Shown piece by piece: positions 1 through 6,139 of a stretch of 6,282 bases of DNA. The translations under genes were made by a program, and so were the position numbers. The DNA lies in assembly GCA_002352185.1 (NCBI GenBank), contig DEHY01000163.1:1327-7608 (forward strand), written 5' to 3'. This stretch comes from Competibacteraceae bacterium UBA2788 (lineage in GTDB: Bacteria > Pseudomonadota > Gammaproteobacteria > Competibacterales > Competibacteraceae). The notes beneath the pieces are model-generated. The model saw only the letters and a list, made by a program, of their open reading frames with translations, did not search any database and had not been told where the DNA came from. The stretch's first letter is position 1; each line of letters starts with the position of its first letter.

Positions 1-197
1 GCCCGCATCGCCTGATACTGGCTGGGCGGCACTTCGCCACGAAACACCCGGCTTTCAGTGCCACGACTGATGCCGGTATACAGTGTTCGGACCTGCGCTT
101 CGTTCAGGCCGGGCGCATTCAGGGTTTCGACGCGAATCTCGCCTTGGCCCGGCGTCGTCAGCCAGAAAGCTCGCGCCTGCATCGAATGACTGGGCAT
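1..197 (-). CDS. Zinc-type medium-chain dehydrogenase (alcohol dehydrogenase-like), N-terminal fragment cut by the window edge
   Basis: The minus strand reads from an ATG at 197-195 without a stop to base 1, giving 65 residues of a protein whose remainder lies outside the window. The visible part looks like the N-terminal GroES-like fold of medium-chain dehydrogenases: an opening strand with A-R-A-F-W, then P-G-Q-G-E-I-R, then a V-R-T-L-Y-T-G-I-S-R-G-T-E stretch. In this family the G-I-S-R-G-T-E segment sits where other members carry the first catalytic zinc ligand. The family oxidises or reduces alcohols or aldehydes with NAD(P); the full protein is usually about 330 residues. A GGGAGAG ribosome binding site at 208-214 lies 10 bases before the ATG; a second in-frame ATG at 182 is less well placed. 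The gene is divergent from the phosphatidyltransferase gene, with 35 bp between starts. The family call is fairly firm; the substrate is unknown, and cofactor and zinc-binding residues cannot be checked. Confidence 0.75.
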   Translation of the reverse strand, partial: MPSHSMQARAFWLTTPGQGEIRVETLNAPGLNEAQVRTLYTGISRGTESRVFRGEVPPSQYQAMR

Positions 198-217
198 AAT
201 TCTTAAACTCTCCCTAC

Positions 218-223
218 AGGAAA
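218..223 (+). promoter_or_regulatory. Ribosome binding site that supports a GTG start
   Basis: AGGAAA lies 9 bases before the GTG at 233. No ATG is available close by in this frame, so this site is the main reason to accept the GTG as the start of the phosphatidyltransferase gene. Confidence 0.6.
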
Positions 224-232
224 TCCGTCAGC

Positions 233-985
233 GTGACGAGTCTTGCCACAGCGTCCCCACTGCAATCGTTGCTGTGCAGCACGTTATTGAACGTCTTACT
301 GGCGATCCCGCTGCTGGCGGGCGCGGCGGGCGCCATAGCCAAAACGTTCCAGTTACCCGCCAGTTATGCGGTTCAGAGCGTTGTTGTGCTGACGGGGCTG
401 CTCCTCGCCCTGCTGCCCTTTTTGCCGCAACACCGGCCATTGCAGCGGTTCGGCGCGGCCAATGCCGTGACCTTGTTGCGCGCCGGTATTGCCGCGCTGG
501 CGGCAGGTTTGATCGGACAAGCGATGTTGGCCCCCGGTCTGACCTGGCTGATGACCGCGCTCGCCGGCATCGCCCTGATGCTCGATGGCGTTGATGGCTG
601 GCTGGCGCGGCGCAGCCGGATGCAAAGCGCATTCGGCGCCCGGTTCGACATGGAGGTAGACGCTTTTTTCATTTTGGTCCTGGCCGCATTGGTCTATCAG
701 ATGGACAAGGCCGGCGTTTGGGTCTTGCTGTCGGGTGCGATGCGCTATGGCTTTATCGCCCTGGGCTGCGCCCTGCCCTGGTTGCGTCAGCCATTGCCGC
801 CGCGCAAGCGCCGCCAGGCCGTGTGCGTGTTCCAGACCGCCATTCTGGCGCTGTGTCTGAGTCCGCCGCTGATCCCGCCGTGGACAACGCGGTTAACCGC
901 TGTCGCGCTGGGACTGCTGACGCTTTCATTTTTGGTGGATACCGTTTGGCTGGCTCGTTCCCACCGCAGCGGCATGAGTCGCTGA
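233..985 (+). CDS. CDP-alcohol phosphatidyltransferase family membrane protein
   Basis: This 250-residue, strongly hydrophobic protein has the complete family signature D-x2-D-G-x2-A-R-x8-G-x3-D-x3-D at residues 118-143: D118, D121, G122, A125, R126, G135, D139 and D143. The aspartates bind divalent metal and the CDP moiety. The family transfers a phospho-alcohol group from a CDP-activated donor to an alcohol acceptor, releasing CMP in the inner membrane. An N-A-V-T-L-L-R segment at 77-83 fits the usual lead-in to the first catalytic helix. Several membrane helices are evident (roughly 17-36, 47-65, 84-116, 143-157, 160-180, 196-212 and 221-240). The 60 or so residues before the core are extra compared with minimal family members such as PgsA. 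The start is GTG at 233 with AGGAAA 9 bases upstream. The 3' end overlaps the convergent sulfatase-like gene by 60 bp. Acceptor alcohol and product are unknown; PgsA, PssA and inositol-phosphate type activities cannot be told apart here. Confidence 0.9.
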   Translation: MTSLATASPLQSLLCSTLLNVLLAIPLLAGAAGAIAKTFQLPASYAVQSVVVLTGLLLALLPFLPQHRPLQRFGAANAVTLLRAGIAALAAGLIGQAMLAPGLTWLMTALAGIALMLDGVDGWLARRSRMQSAFGARFDMEVDAFFILVLAALVYQMDKAGVWVLLSGAMRYGFIALGCALPWLRQPLPPRKRRQAVCVFQTAILALCLSPPLIPPWTTRLTAVALGLLTLSFLVDTVWLARSHRSGMSR

Positions 986-2566
986 CGGACCGTCCAGCGT
1001 CCGCAACAGCAGCGGCCCCAGCGTTTCAATCCCGCCCAGCGCCGTCAAACCCGGTTTAATACCGGCCTGAAATCCCGCTGCCTGAAATGCGCCAATAATG
1101 GCCGGATCGCGTGAGAACACATGCACCGGCACCTGCCAGGGAATATCGCGCCCGCCGACAATAGCCGGGGGCTGATGATCGCCAAGCGCCAGCAGCAGCG
1201 CATTCTCAGGCGCGTATTGACGCAGATAACCCCCCAGCAATTCCAGGTTGTAACCGACGCTGCGGACATAAGCCGCCGCCAGTGCTTCGCCATCCAGCCG
1301 TGTGTTCAACTCGACCGCGCCCGATGCGGTCACTGCTCCGGGCAGGGCGTCAAAATGGTTCCAATCCGGCTCATACGGCGGCAATGGCGCAAACGGAGCA
1401 TGGCTGTTGATGGTTGGAAAAAAGATCAACAACGGAGATCGCCCGCTCGGCGCGACTTCGGTTTGATGCACCCGGTACAGGCTGTATTGATCGGGGATCA
1501 CCCACCCGCCATAGGCCGGACCACGATACTCCAGGCGTTCAGCGTCGAAAATCCGATCAAAACCGTAGAACTGCCCTTCCGGCCAGGCATGACGCAGGCC
1601 GGGCATCAGCGCCACCGTGCGATAGCCGGCGGCGGCAAAACGGCTGACCAGTGTCGGGCGATGGGTGGCGAGCAGGTCGTGGTAATCCTCCTGACCGGCA
1701 ATGCGCAAGCCGGACAGCAGACTGGAATGCGCCAGCCAGGACGAGCCGCCGAAGGTGCTGGATTCGACCCGCGCCGAAGCGATCTGCCAACCTGAAGCCG
1801 TCAGCGACCGTTCCAGCGCGGCGAAATCACCGGCGAGTGGCGTGGCAAAACGGGGATCGTCGAACACCAGCGCGCCCTGCGACTCGAAAAAAATCACGAA
1901 CATGTCGCCTTTGCCCAGGCGGCCCATATCCGAAACGGGCAGCGGCGGTTGAGCCGCGATGCGACTGTGATCCCTGAACACGGTCGCGGCCAGCACGATC
2001 TTCACTTGTTCGGCCAGCATGGCGGTGACTGGCAGCGCGAATCCGTGTCCAATCGGCAGGCGCGGAACCAGAAAACCGGCGCCGTAGGACGCCAGCAGGA
2101 TCAAAGCCAGCGCGCCCAGCGTGCGCCGGGCACGCGCCTGGTCAAGCGCGGCCATGACGGCGCCGAGCGCCCAGTGCAGCACCGCAGCCAGCGCGGTGAG
2201 CAGCGCCAGCAGCGCCAACCCGCCGAGCAGCGCCTGCCAGCCGGCGACCCGATCCAGAAACAGGGCGGCCACGTGCGGAAGATGCGCACTGTCCCAATAC
2301 AGATTGATGGATCGCCCCATCAGGGCCGGCGCGGTGACATCCAGATAGCGCCCCAGCGTCAGGATGACGTAGCCGATCAGGATCGCGTAGCGAAATCGGC
2401 GCCTTGGCATGCCCCGCCGGGTAACGACGAGGATCAACACCAGAGCCGCCAGTTCGATGGACAGTTCGGGAACCCAGCGCACCCCGACCGTCGGCCAGCG
2501 GTTCTGAAAGGTCAGGGCTGAGTTGAGGATAAACAGCGCAAGCAATAGTTGGGACAAGTGGGGCAT
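926..2566 (-). CDS. Membrane-anchored alkaline phosphatase superfamily enzyme, LtaS/sulfatase type
   Basis: A membrane-embedded N-terminal half is followed by an extracytoplasmic hydrolase/transferase domain. Numbering from the ATG at 2566 (546 residues), membrane segments lie near 4-20, 35-49, 59-73, 110-139 and 149-168. The catalytic domain shows the metal ligands expected of LtaS-like enzymes: E228 in F-F-E-S, a likely nucleophile T271 in E-S-S-T-F-G-G-S-S-W, H389 in N-S-H-A-P-F, and D463-H464 in L-G-D-H-Q-P. LtaS and phosphoethanolamine transferases move phospho-alcohol groups from phospholipids onto acceptors; related proteins hydrolyse sulfate or phosphate esters. The convergent phosphatidyltransferase gene makes a phospholipid-headgroup role attractive, but this is inferred. 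The frame stays open upstream to a GTG at 2707 (593 residues). I prefer the ATG at 2566 because residues before it look non-conserved and the first membrane helix begins just after it, although neither start has a good ribosome binding site. Family call firm, substrate unknown. Confidence 0.85.
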   Translation of the reverse strand: MPHLSQLLLALFILNSALTFQNRWPTVGVRWVPELSIELAALVLILVVTRRGMPRRRFRYAILIGYVILTLGRYLDVTAPALMGRSINLYWDSAHLPHVAALFLDRVAGWQALLGGLALLALLTALAAVLHWALGAVMAALDQARARRTLGALALILLASYGAGFLVPRLPIGHGFALPVTAMLAEQVKIVLAATVFRDHSRIAAQPPLPVSDMGRLGKGDMFVIFFESQGALVFDDPRFATPLAGDFAALERSLTASGWQIASARVESSTFGGSSWLAHSSLLSGLRIAGQEDYHDLLATHRPTLVSRFAAAGYRTVALMPGLRHAWPEGQFYGFDRIFDAERLEYRGPAYGGWVIPDQYSLYRVHQTEVAPSGRSPLLIFFPTINSHAPFAPLPPYEPDWNHFDALPGAVTASGAVELNTRLDGEALAAAYVRSVGYNLELLGGYLRQYAPENALLLALGDHQPPAIVGGRDIPWQVPVHVFSRDPAIIGAFQAAGFQAGIKPGLTALGGIETLGPLLLRTLDGPSATHAAAVGTSQPNGIHQK

Positions 2567-2741
2567 CCAGCGCAAAAACAGCAGCCAACCTGCAGAAACA
2601 ACCGATGTGGACCGTCCAAGGTCTCTGCCCCGACGCCCGCTCGCATGGTATTCTTGACCAAACAGGATGGAGATTATCGCCACACCCTTTGCAAACGACC
2701 ACGGCACCCTACCGTTTGAACCCCAACCCGACCCGGACGAC

Positions 2742-2747
2742 AGGAGG
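2742..2747 (+). promoter_or_regulatory. Strong ribosome binding site for the 134-residue protein gene
   Basis: A full AGGAGG lies 8 bases before the ATG at 2756. It is the best ribosome binding site in the window and the main sign that the unrecognised short gene is really translated. Confidence 0.75.
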
Positions 2748-2755
2748 CAAACACG

Positions 2756-3160
2756 ATGAGCAGCGTGGATGAGAACCAGGATGTGCTAAGCGAGGGTGAA
2801 GTTCTGCGCACTGCCGAACAGCCTAGCGAAGAAATGCGGCGCTGCCTTGACGAAGTGGCGACCGTGCTGGGCAAATACGACATCGGCGTCACCATCTGTC
2901 TGGCCAACGACCGGGAATCGGTGCTGCTCTATCGGCTGCCCGACTGGTGCGCGGTGGTGTTGAACGACGGCGAACCTGAACTCAACCCGGAACGACTCTG
3001 GCAAACCGATGATCTGGAACAGCTTTTATTCCGCACTTACCGGCTGAGCAGCGCCCTGCGCCAGGTCCACGAGCGAATGTATGATGAATCGGCGCAACTG
3101 GAAACCTTCGTCAAGGACTTGGGTCGGCATCTGCTGGATCCCAATCGCAAGAGCCACTAA
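2756..3160 (+). CDS. Hypothetical protein of 134 residues, unknown function
   Basis: I do not recognise this protein. It is probably cytoplasmic: there is no signal peptide or membrane segment, and it is rich in Asp and Glu. Residues 1-25 are polar and acidic and likely disordered. A helix is likely at 27-40, followed by strand-like stretches at about 42-49, 55-61 and 64-70 that include L-Y-R-L-P-D-W and A-V-V-L-N-D-G. A long amphipathic helical tail covers about 85-128. This suggests a small alpha/beta domain with a helical C-terminus. Cysteines are at 30, 48 and 65, but not in a metal-binding spacing. The ATG start at 2756 has AGGAGG 8 bases upstream, and the stop is TAA. It is divergent from the sulfatase-like gene and converges on the Sel1-repeat gene with 48 bp between, so it appears monocistronic. 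No sequence link to either neighbour is visible. Confidence 0.8.
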   Translation: MSSVDENQDVLSEGEVLRTAEQPSEEMRRCLDEVATVLGKYDIGVTICLANDRESVLLYRLPDWCAVVLNDGEPELNPERLWQTDDLEQLLFRTYRLSSALRQVHERMYDESAQLETFVKDLGRHLLDPNRKSH

Positions 3161-3208
3161 AAGAATCCCCGTCGGAGTCACGCTATGGCGGGCGTTCGGC
3201 GGTCCCTC

Positions 3209-5293
3209 TCAATTTTTGTTGGTGTCCCGAACATTGGCGGTACGCCATTCGCGGGCCAGTTGTCGCGCTTGCGCCAGCTCGCTTTCATTCATCCTGCTGC
3301 TGATGTAATCCAGTTGCTGGGTCGCGCCTGCGTAGCCCTCGGACGCCGCCATGTTCAGCCACAAATGAGCCTTGATCCAATCCTGCCCGATCCCCCGTCC
3401 GTTGCTGTACAGCATCCCCAAACCATACTGCGCCAGCGCCGATCCACTGGCGGCGGCTCGCTCAAACCATTGGAAAGCCTGCCGATCATCACGGGGCAAG
3501 CCTCGCCCGTTCGCGTAGGCCAGCCCCAACATTAATTGAGCCAGCGCTAAATCCTGTTCCGCTGCCTTGCGATACCAGGCTACCGCCTGTGCCTCATCGC
3601 GTGGCAGCCCACCCCGGCCTTCCGCATACAGCAATCCCAGATTCAACTGCGCAACCGGCAACCCACGCTCGGCGGCCTTGCGGTACCAAGTCGCGGCTTG
3701 CGCTTCATCACGCGCCGCGCCCTGTCCGGTCGCCAGCATGATCCCGATATTCAGTTCCGCTTCGGCTTTGCCCTGGCGAGCGGCTTCGCGGAACCATCGC
3801 AACGCCTGTTGCGGGTCACGCGGCACCCCGAGGCCCTCGATGTACATGCCGGCCAGGCGGATCTGGCTGGCGGCATGGCCCTGCTCAGCCGCCTTGCGAT
3901 ACCAATCCGCCGCCTGCCGGTCGTCGCGTCCGACCAGCTCGCCCCGGTTGTGCAACATCCCCAGCCGATATTGGGCCTCGGCATGATTCTGCTCAGCAGC
4001 CTTGCGCAGCCACTCCAGACCGGCCCGCTCATCGTGCGGCATCCCACGTCCAGTGAAGGCGTATTCCGCCAGCATCGCCTGCGCCTCGGGATTGCCGCCC
4101 GCCGCCGCCTGATTCAGCAGTTGCATCCCTTTGGCTTCGTCCAGCACCACCCCGCGCCCGTTCAGATAACCGATGGCCAGTTCCAGTTGCGCCAAGGGCA
4201 GGTTCTGGTCGGCGGCGCGGCGAAACCATTGCAAGGCCTCCCGTTCATCGCGCAGCAGTCCGCGCCCCTCGGCGTACATCCGGCCCAGGGAGTACTGGGC
4301 CAGCGGTACATTCTGATCGGCGGCCAGCCGATACCAGCGCACCGCTTCCGCATCGTTGCGTGCGACTCCCTGTCCATCAGCGTACAGTTGCCCGACGCTC
4401 AACTGGGCCAGCGCCAGCCCCTGTACGGCGGCTTTCTGGAACCACTTGAACGCCTCCCCATCGTTGCGGGCGACGCCGCGCCCGCTCAGATAACGCACCG
4501 CCAGGTTGTATTGGGCTTCGGCGTACCCCTGTTCGGCGGCCTTGCGATACTCACTCACCGCGTTTTCATCGCTGGCGGATACGCCGCGCCCGGCGGCATA
4601 CATCGCCCCCAGGGCGAACTGCGCGCCAGCGTGACCCTGCTGCGCGGCGCGCCGATACCACTGCACCGCCTCCTTATCGTTGCGCGACACGCCGCGTCCA
4701 CTGGCGTAAAAATTCCCTAACTCGAACTGGGCCCCGGCGTGGCCCTGTTCAGCCGCCTGCTGATAGCGGCTGGCGGCTTCCCCATCATCCCGCGCTACGC
4801 CTTTGCCCGTCGCGTACTGGGCAGCCAGCACAAATTGCGCTTCGGCATTGCCCCGATCCGCCGCATTGCGCAGCCACAACAACGCTTCCTTGGCGTTGGA
4901 TGCGATCTCCGGATTGGCGGCATACAGCATCCCAAGGTGGAACTGCGCATCGGCATTACCCTGCATGGCCGCCCTGCGCAGCCATTCGGCTGCGTTGCGT
5001 ATGCTCGGTCCCACCCCCTGACCGCGCAAGTACATCAGGCCGATCATGGTTTGGGCGCGGGGATCATTCTGCTTGGCCCAGGCCATGTATTCCTCGAAAG
5101 CGGCGAGATAATCGCCGCGCCGATAGGCCTCAGCCGCGCTGTTGACGGCGGCGTCGGGCGAGACCGGACGGGCATCGCCGTAGTGCCAGACGCCTTTTTC
5201 GTCCTGCCACTTCTTGACATTCGATTCGGGCGCCGGGGCGGCCAGAACCGCGCCGGCCAGAACCGCCGCCAACAGCAACGCTATCGTGCGCAT
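3209..5293 (-). CDS. Exported Sel1-like repeat (SLR/TPR-like) protein with DUF4124-like N-terminus
   Basis: This 694-residue protein begins with a signal peptide (M-R-T followed by a Leu/Ala-rich core, probable cleavage after V-L-A at residue 18), so it should be periplasmic. Residues 25-43 contain W-Q-D-E-K-G-V-W-H-Y-G-D, which resembles the start of DUF4124, a short N-terminal domain of exported proteobacterial proteins. Residues 65-641 are 16 tandem Sel1-like units, and 642-694 form a helical cap ending in L-A-R-E-W. Sel1 repeats stack as paired helices into a superhelix that binds other proteins; the family has no catalytic role of its own and often acts as an adaptor in envelope or signalling processes. 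The ATG at 5293-5291 has GGAGG at 5299-5303, 5 bases away. It is divergent from the TerD-family gene and convergent with the 134-residue protein gene. Binding partner and process are unknown. Family call very secure. Confidence 0.95.
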   Translation of the reverse strand: MRTIALLLAAVLAGAVLAAPAPESNVKKWQDEKGVWHYGDARPVSPDAAVNSAAEAYRRGDYLAAFEEYMAWAKQNDPRAQTMIGLMYLRGQGVGPSIRNAAEWLRRAAMQGNADAQFHLGMLYAANPEIASNAKEALLWLRNAADRGNAEAQFVLAAQYATGKGVARDDGEAASRYQQAAEQGHAGAQFELGNFYASGRGVSRNDKEAVQWYRRAAQQGHAGAQFALGAMYAAGRGVSASDENAVSEYRKAAEQGYAEAQYNLAVRYLSGRGVARNDGEAFKWFQKAAVQGLALAQLSVGQLYADGQGVARNDAEAVRWYRLAADQNVPLAQYSLGRMYAEGRGLLRDEREALQWFRRAADQNLPLAQLELAIGYLNGRGVVLDEAKGMQLLNQAAAGGNPEAQAMLAEYAFTGRGMPHDERAGLEWLRKAAEQNHAEAQYRLGMLHNRGELVGRDDRQAADWYRKAAEQGHAASQIRLAGMYIEGLGVPRDPQQALRWFREAARQGKAEAELNIGIMLATGQGAARDEAQAATWYRKAAERGLPVAQLNLGLLYAEGRGGLPRDEAQAVAWYRKAAEQDLALAQLMLGLAYANGRGLPRDDRQAFQWFERAAASGSALAQYGLGMLYSNGRGIGQDWIKAHLWLNMAASEGYAGATQQLDYISSRMNESELAQARQLAREWRTANVRDTNKN
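3371..5101 (-). repeat. Tandem array of 16 Sel1-like coding repeats, 108 bp period
   Basis: Counting along the protein, units begin at residues 65, 101, 137 and so on every 36 residues. A typical unit reads A-x-x-W-Y-R-K-A-A-E-Q-G, then A-x-A-Q-x-x-L-G, then Y-A-x-G-R-G-V and a charged R-D/N-D-x-x linker. All units are 36 residues except the one at residues 533-569, which has 37. The unit at 101-136 lacks the G-x-G-V turn, and those at 389-424 and 425-460 deviate most from the consensus. The repeats have diverged at the DNA level, so this is a protein repeat rather than a recent DNA amplification. Confidence 0.93.
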
Positions 5294-5457
5294 GACTCCC
5301 TCCGTTCAAAAAATGCCCGATGCCCTTGAATTTGGCGCATCCGACTCAACATTAGCTAGAATCTTAACCAAAATCCGAGCGGAATCGCCGCCCGCGCCGA
5401 CGGTTTCTCAGTCCGCCGGGGTTGAGCGCTTTACCGGAACCCGTGTCTACACTATCC

Positions 5458-5477
5458 ATGACGACGGCGCTCGTCAT
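5458..5477. promoter_or_regulatory. Inverted repeat upstream of the TerD-family gene, possible operator or 5' UTR hairpin
   Basis: ATGACGA (5458-5464) and TCGTCAT (5471-5477) are perfect complements separated by 6 bases. The element ends 40 bases before the ATG at 5518. A smaller palindrome, GTGT-CT-ACAC, lies just upstream at 5443-5452. The position suits a repressor or activator site, or a leader hairpin. There is no T-run after it, so it does not look like a terminator. Function is inferred from position only. Confidence 0.35.
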
Positions 5478-5505
5478 CCCTAACTTGATGTTTACCCTTA
5501 GCAGC

Positions 5506-5510
5506 GAGGA
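5506..5510 (+). promoter_or_regulatory. Ribosome binding site that fixes the TerD-family start
   Basis: GAGGA lies 7 bases before the ATG at 5518. The start it selects gives a protein beginning with M-A-I-N-L-Q-K-G, the usual TerD-family opening, and excludes the longer reading frame that begins at 5422. Confidence 0.7.
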
Positions 5511-5517
5511 AATCCGC

Positions 5518-6120
5518 ATGGCCATCAATCTGCAAAAAGGACAGCGCATCAGCCTGGAGAAGGAAGCAGGACGCGGCCTGAGCCGGGTCGTCATGGGTCT
5601 GGGCTGGGGCATGAAACAAGTGCAGTCCAAGGGTTTTCTGGGCTTCGGCGCCGGCACCCGTCAGGAAGCGGTGGATCTGGACGCCTCCTGTCTGCTGTTC
5701 GACGCCAACGGCGCTCTGGTGGACACCGTCTGGTTCAGACAACTGCAAAGCCACTGCGGCTCCATTCACCACAGCGGCGACGACCGCTCCGGCGGCGGTG
5801 AGGCCGGTTCCGAGAACGAGCGTATCACCATTGAACTGAACCAGGTGCCCGCTGCGGTGCAGACCCTGATTTTCACCGTCAACAGTTTCAGCGGCGAGGG
5901 GTTCGCCGGCATTCCCAGCGCCTTCAGTCGGCTGGTGGACGGAGCCGGCGGCAGTGAGATCGCCCGGTTCGATCTGTCGCTGGAGGGCGGTAATTACACC
6001 GGACTGATTATGACCAAGCTCTATCGCCATAACAGCGAATGGAAGCTGCAAGCCATTGGCGAACACGCCGGCGGTCGCACTTTCCACGACCTGATGCCGG
6101 CGATCCGGCCTTATCTATAG
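5518..6120 (+). CDS. TerD-family tellurium resistance/stress protein, TerZ/TerX-like
   Basis: The 200-residue cytoplasmic protein matches the TerD family along its whole length. It has the opening N-L-x-K-G-x-x-I-S-L-x-K, then G-L-G-W (27-30), D-L-D-A-S-C (53-58), V-W-F-R-Q-L (71-76), an H-S-G-D loop (85-88) followed by a Gly- and acid-rich stretch to E101, F-T-V-N-S-F (119-124), and T-G-L-I-M-x-x-L-Y-R-H-N (161-172). A glycine-rich insertion between G-L-G-W and D-L-D-A-S, and the Cys after D-A-S, point to the TerZ/TerX branch rather than TerD itself. Family members bind calcium through the acidic loops and act with TerA-TerF in tellurite, oxidative and phage-related stress; the mechanism is poorly known. 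The acidic loop here is longer and less acidic than usual. The ATG at 5518 has GAGGA 7 bases upstream. The next ter-like gene starts 19 bases after the TAG stop, indicating an operon. Confidence 0.93.
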   Translation: MAINLQKGQRISLEKEAGRGLSRVVMGLGWGMKQVQSKGFLGFGAGTRQEAVDLDASCLLFDANGALVDTVWFRQLQSHCGSIHHSGDDRSGGGEAGSENERITIELNQVPAAVQTLIFTVNSFSGEGFAGIPSAFSRLVDGAGGSEIARFDLSLEGGNYTGLIMTKLYRHNSEWKLQAIGEHAGGRTFHDLMPAIRPYL

Positions 6121-6129
6121 ACTTGCTGG

Positions 6130-6134
6130 GGAGG
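6130..6134 (+). promoter_or_regulatory. Ribosome binding site of the truncated downstream gene
   Basis: GGAGG lies 5 bases before the ATG at 6140, in the 19-base gap after the preceding stop. It supports translation of the second gene from the same transcript. Confidence 0.65.
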
Positions 6135-6139
6135 GTCTC

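Larger units (their letters stand above)
5294..5517. other. Intergenic region between divergent Sel1-repeat and TerD-family genes
   Basis: This 224-bp stretch is bounded by two divergent start codons and must hold control signals for both. It carries the ribosome binding sites of both genes, a short direct repeat of ATGCCC (5313-5318 and 5320-5325), an AT-richer patch at 5341-5375 containing TAGAAT (5357-5362, a possible -10 without a convincing -35), and an inverted repeat at 5458-5477. No small gene is supported here: the plus-strand frame is open from 5422, but that part does not resemble the TerD family. Confidence 0.6.

Noticed and set aside
1121..2521. Plus-strand open frames (1121-1795 and 1949-2521) opposite the sulfatase-like gene
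   Set aside because: Their translations are rich in Arg, Gln and Pro and lack domain pattern, which is typical of antisense frames in GC-rich DNA. The minus-strand gene has intact catalytic motifs there.
2654..2680. Possible promoter with TTGACC at 2654-2659 and TATCGC at 2675-2680
   Set aside because: The spacing is only 15 bases and the -10 matches poorly. GATAAT on the minus strand (2673-2678) also lacks a -35. Neither is good enough to list.
3161..3208. Terminator between the convergent 134-residue protein gene and the Sel1-repeat gene
   Set aside because: I found no clear hairpin followed by a T-run in this 48-bp gap; the GC-rich part around 3187-3204 does not form a convincing stem.
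3698..4720. Long plus-strand open frame of 340 codons opposite the Sel1-repeat gene
   Set aside because: It is the antisense shadow of the repeats. Codon bias repeated every 108 bases keeps the frame open, the translation only mirrors the repeat period, and there is no family match or ribosome binding site.
3371..5101. The periodic DNA as a CRISPR-like or satellite array
   Set aside because: The period is 108 bases, fully coding, with diverged repeats and no unique spacers. It is explained by Sel1 protein repeats.
5422..5517. Longer version of the TerD-family protein beginning with TTG at 5422
   Set aside because: The extra 32 residues do not resemble the family, whereas the ATG at 5518 has a proper ribosome binding site and gives the normal family N-terminus.
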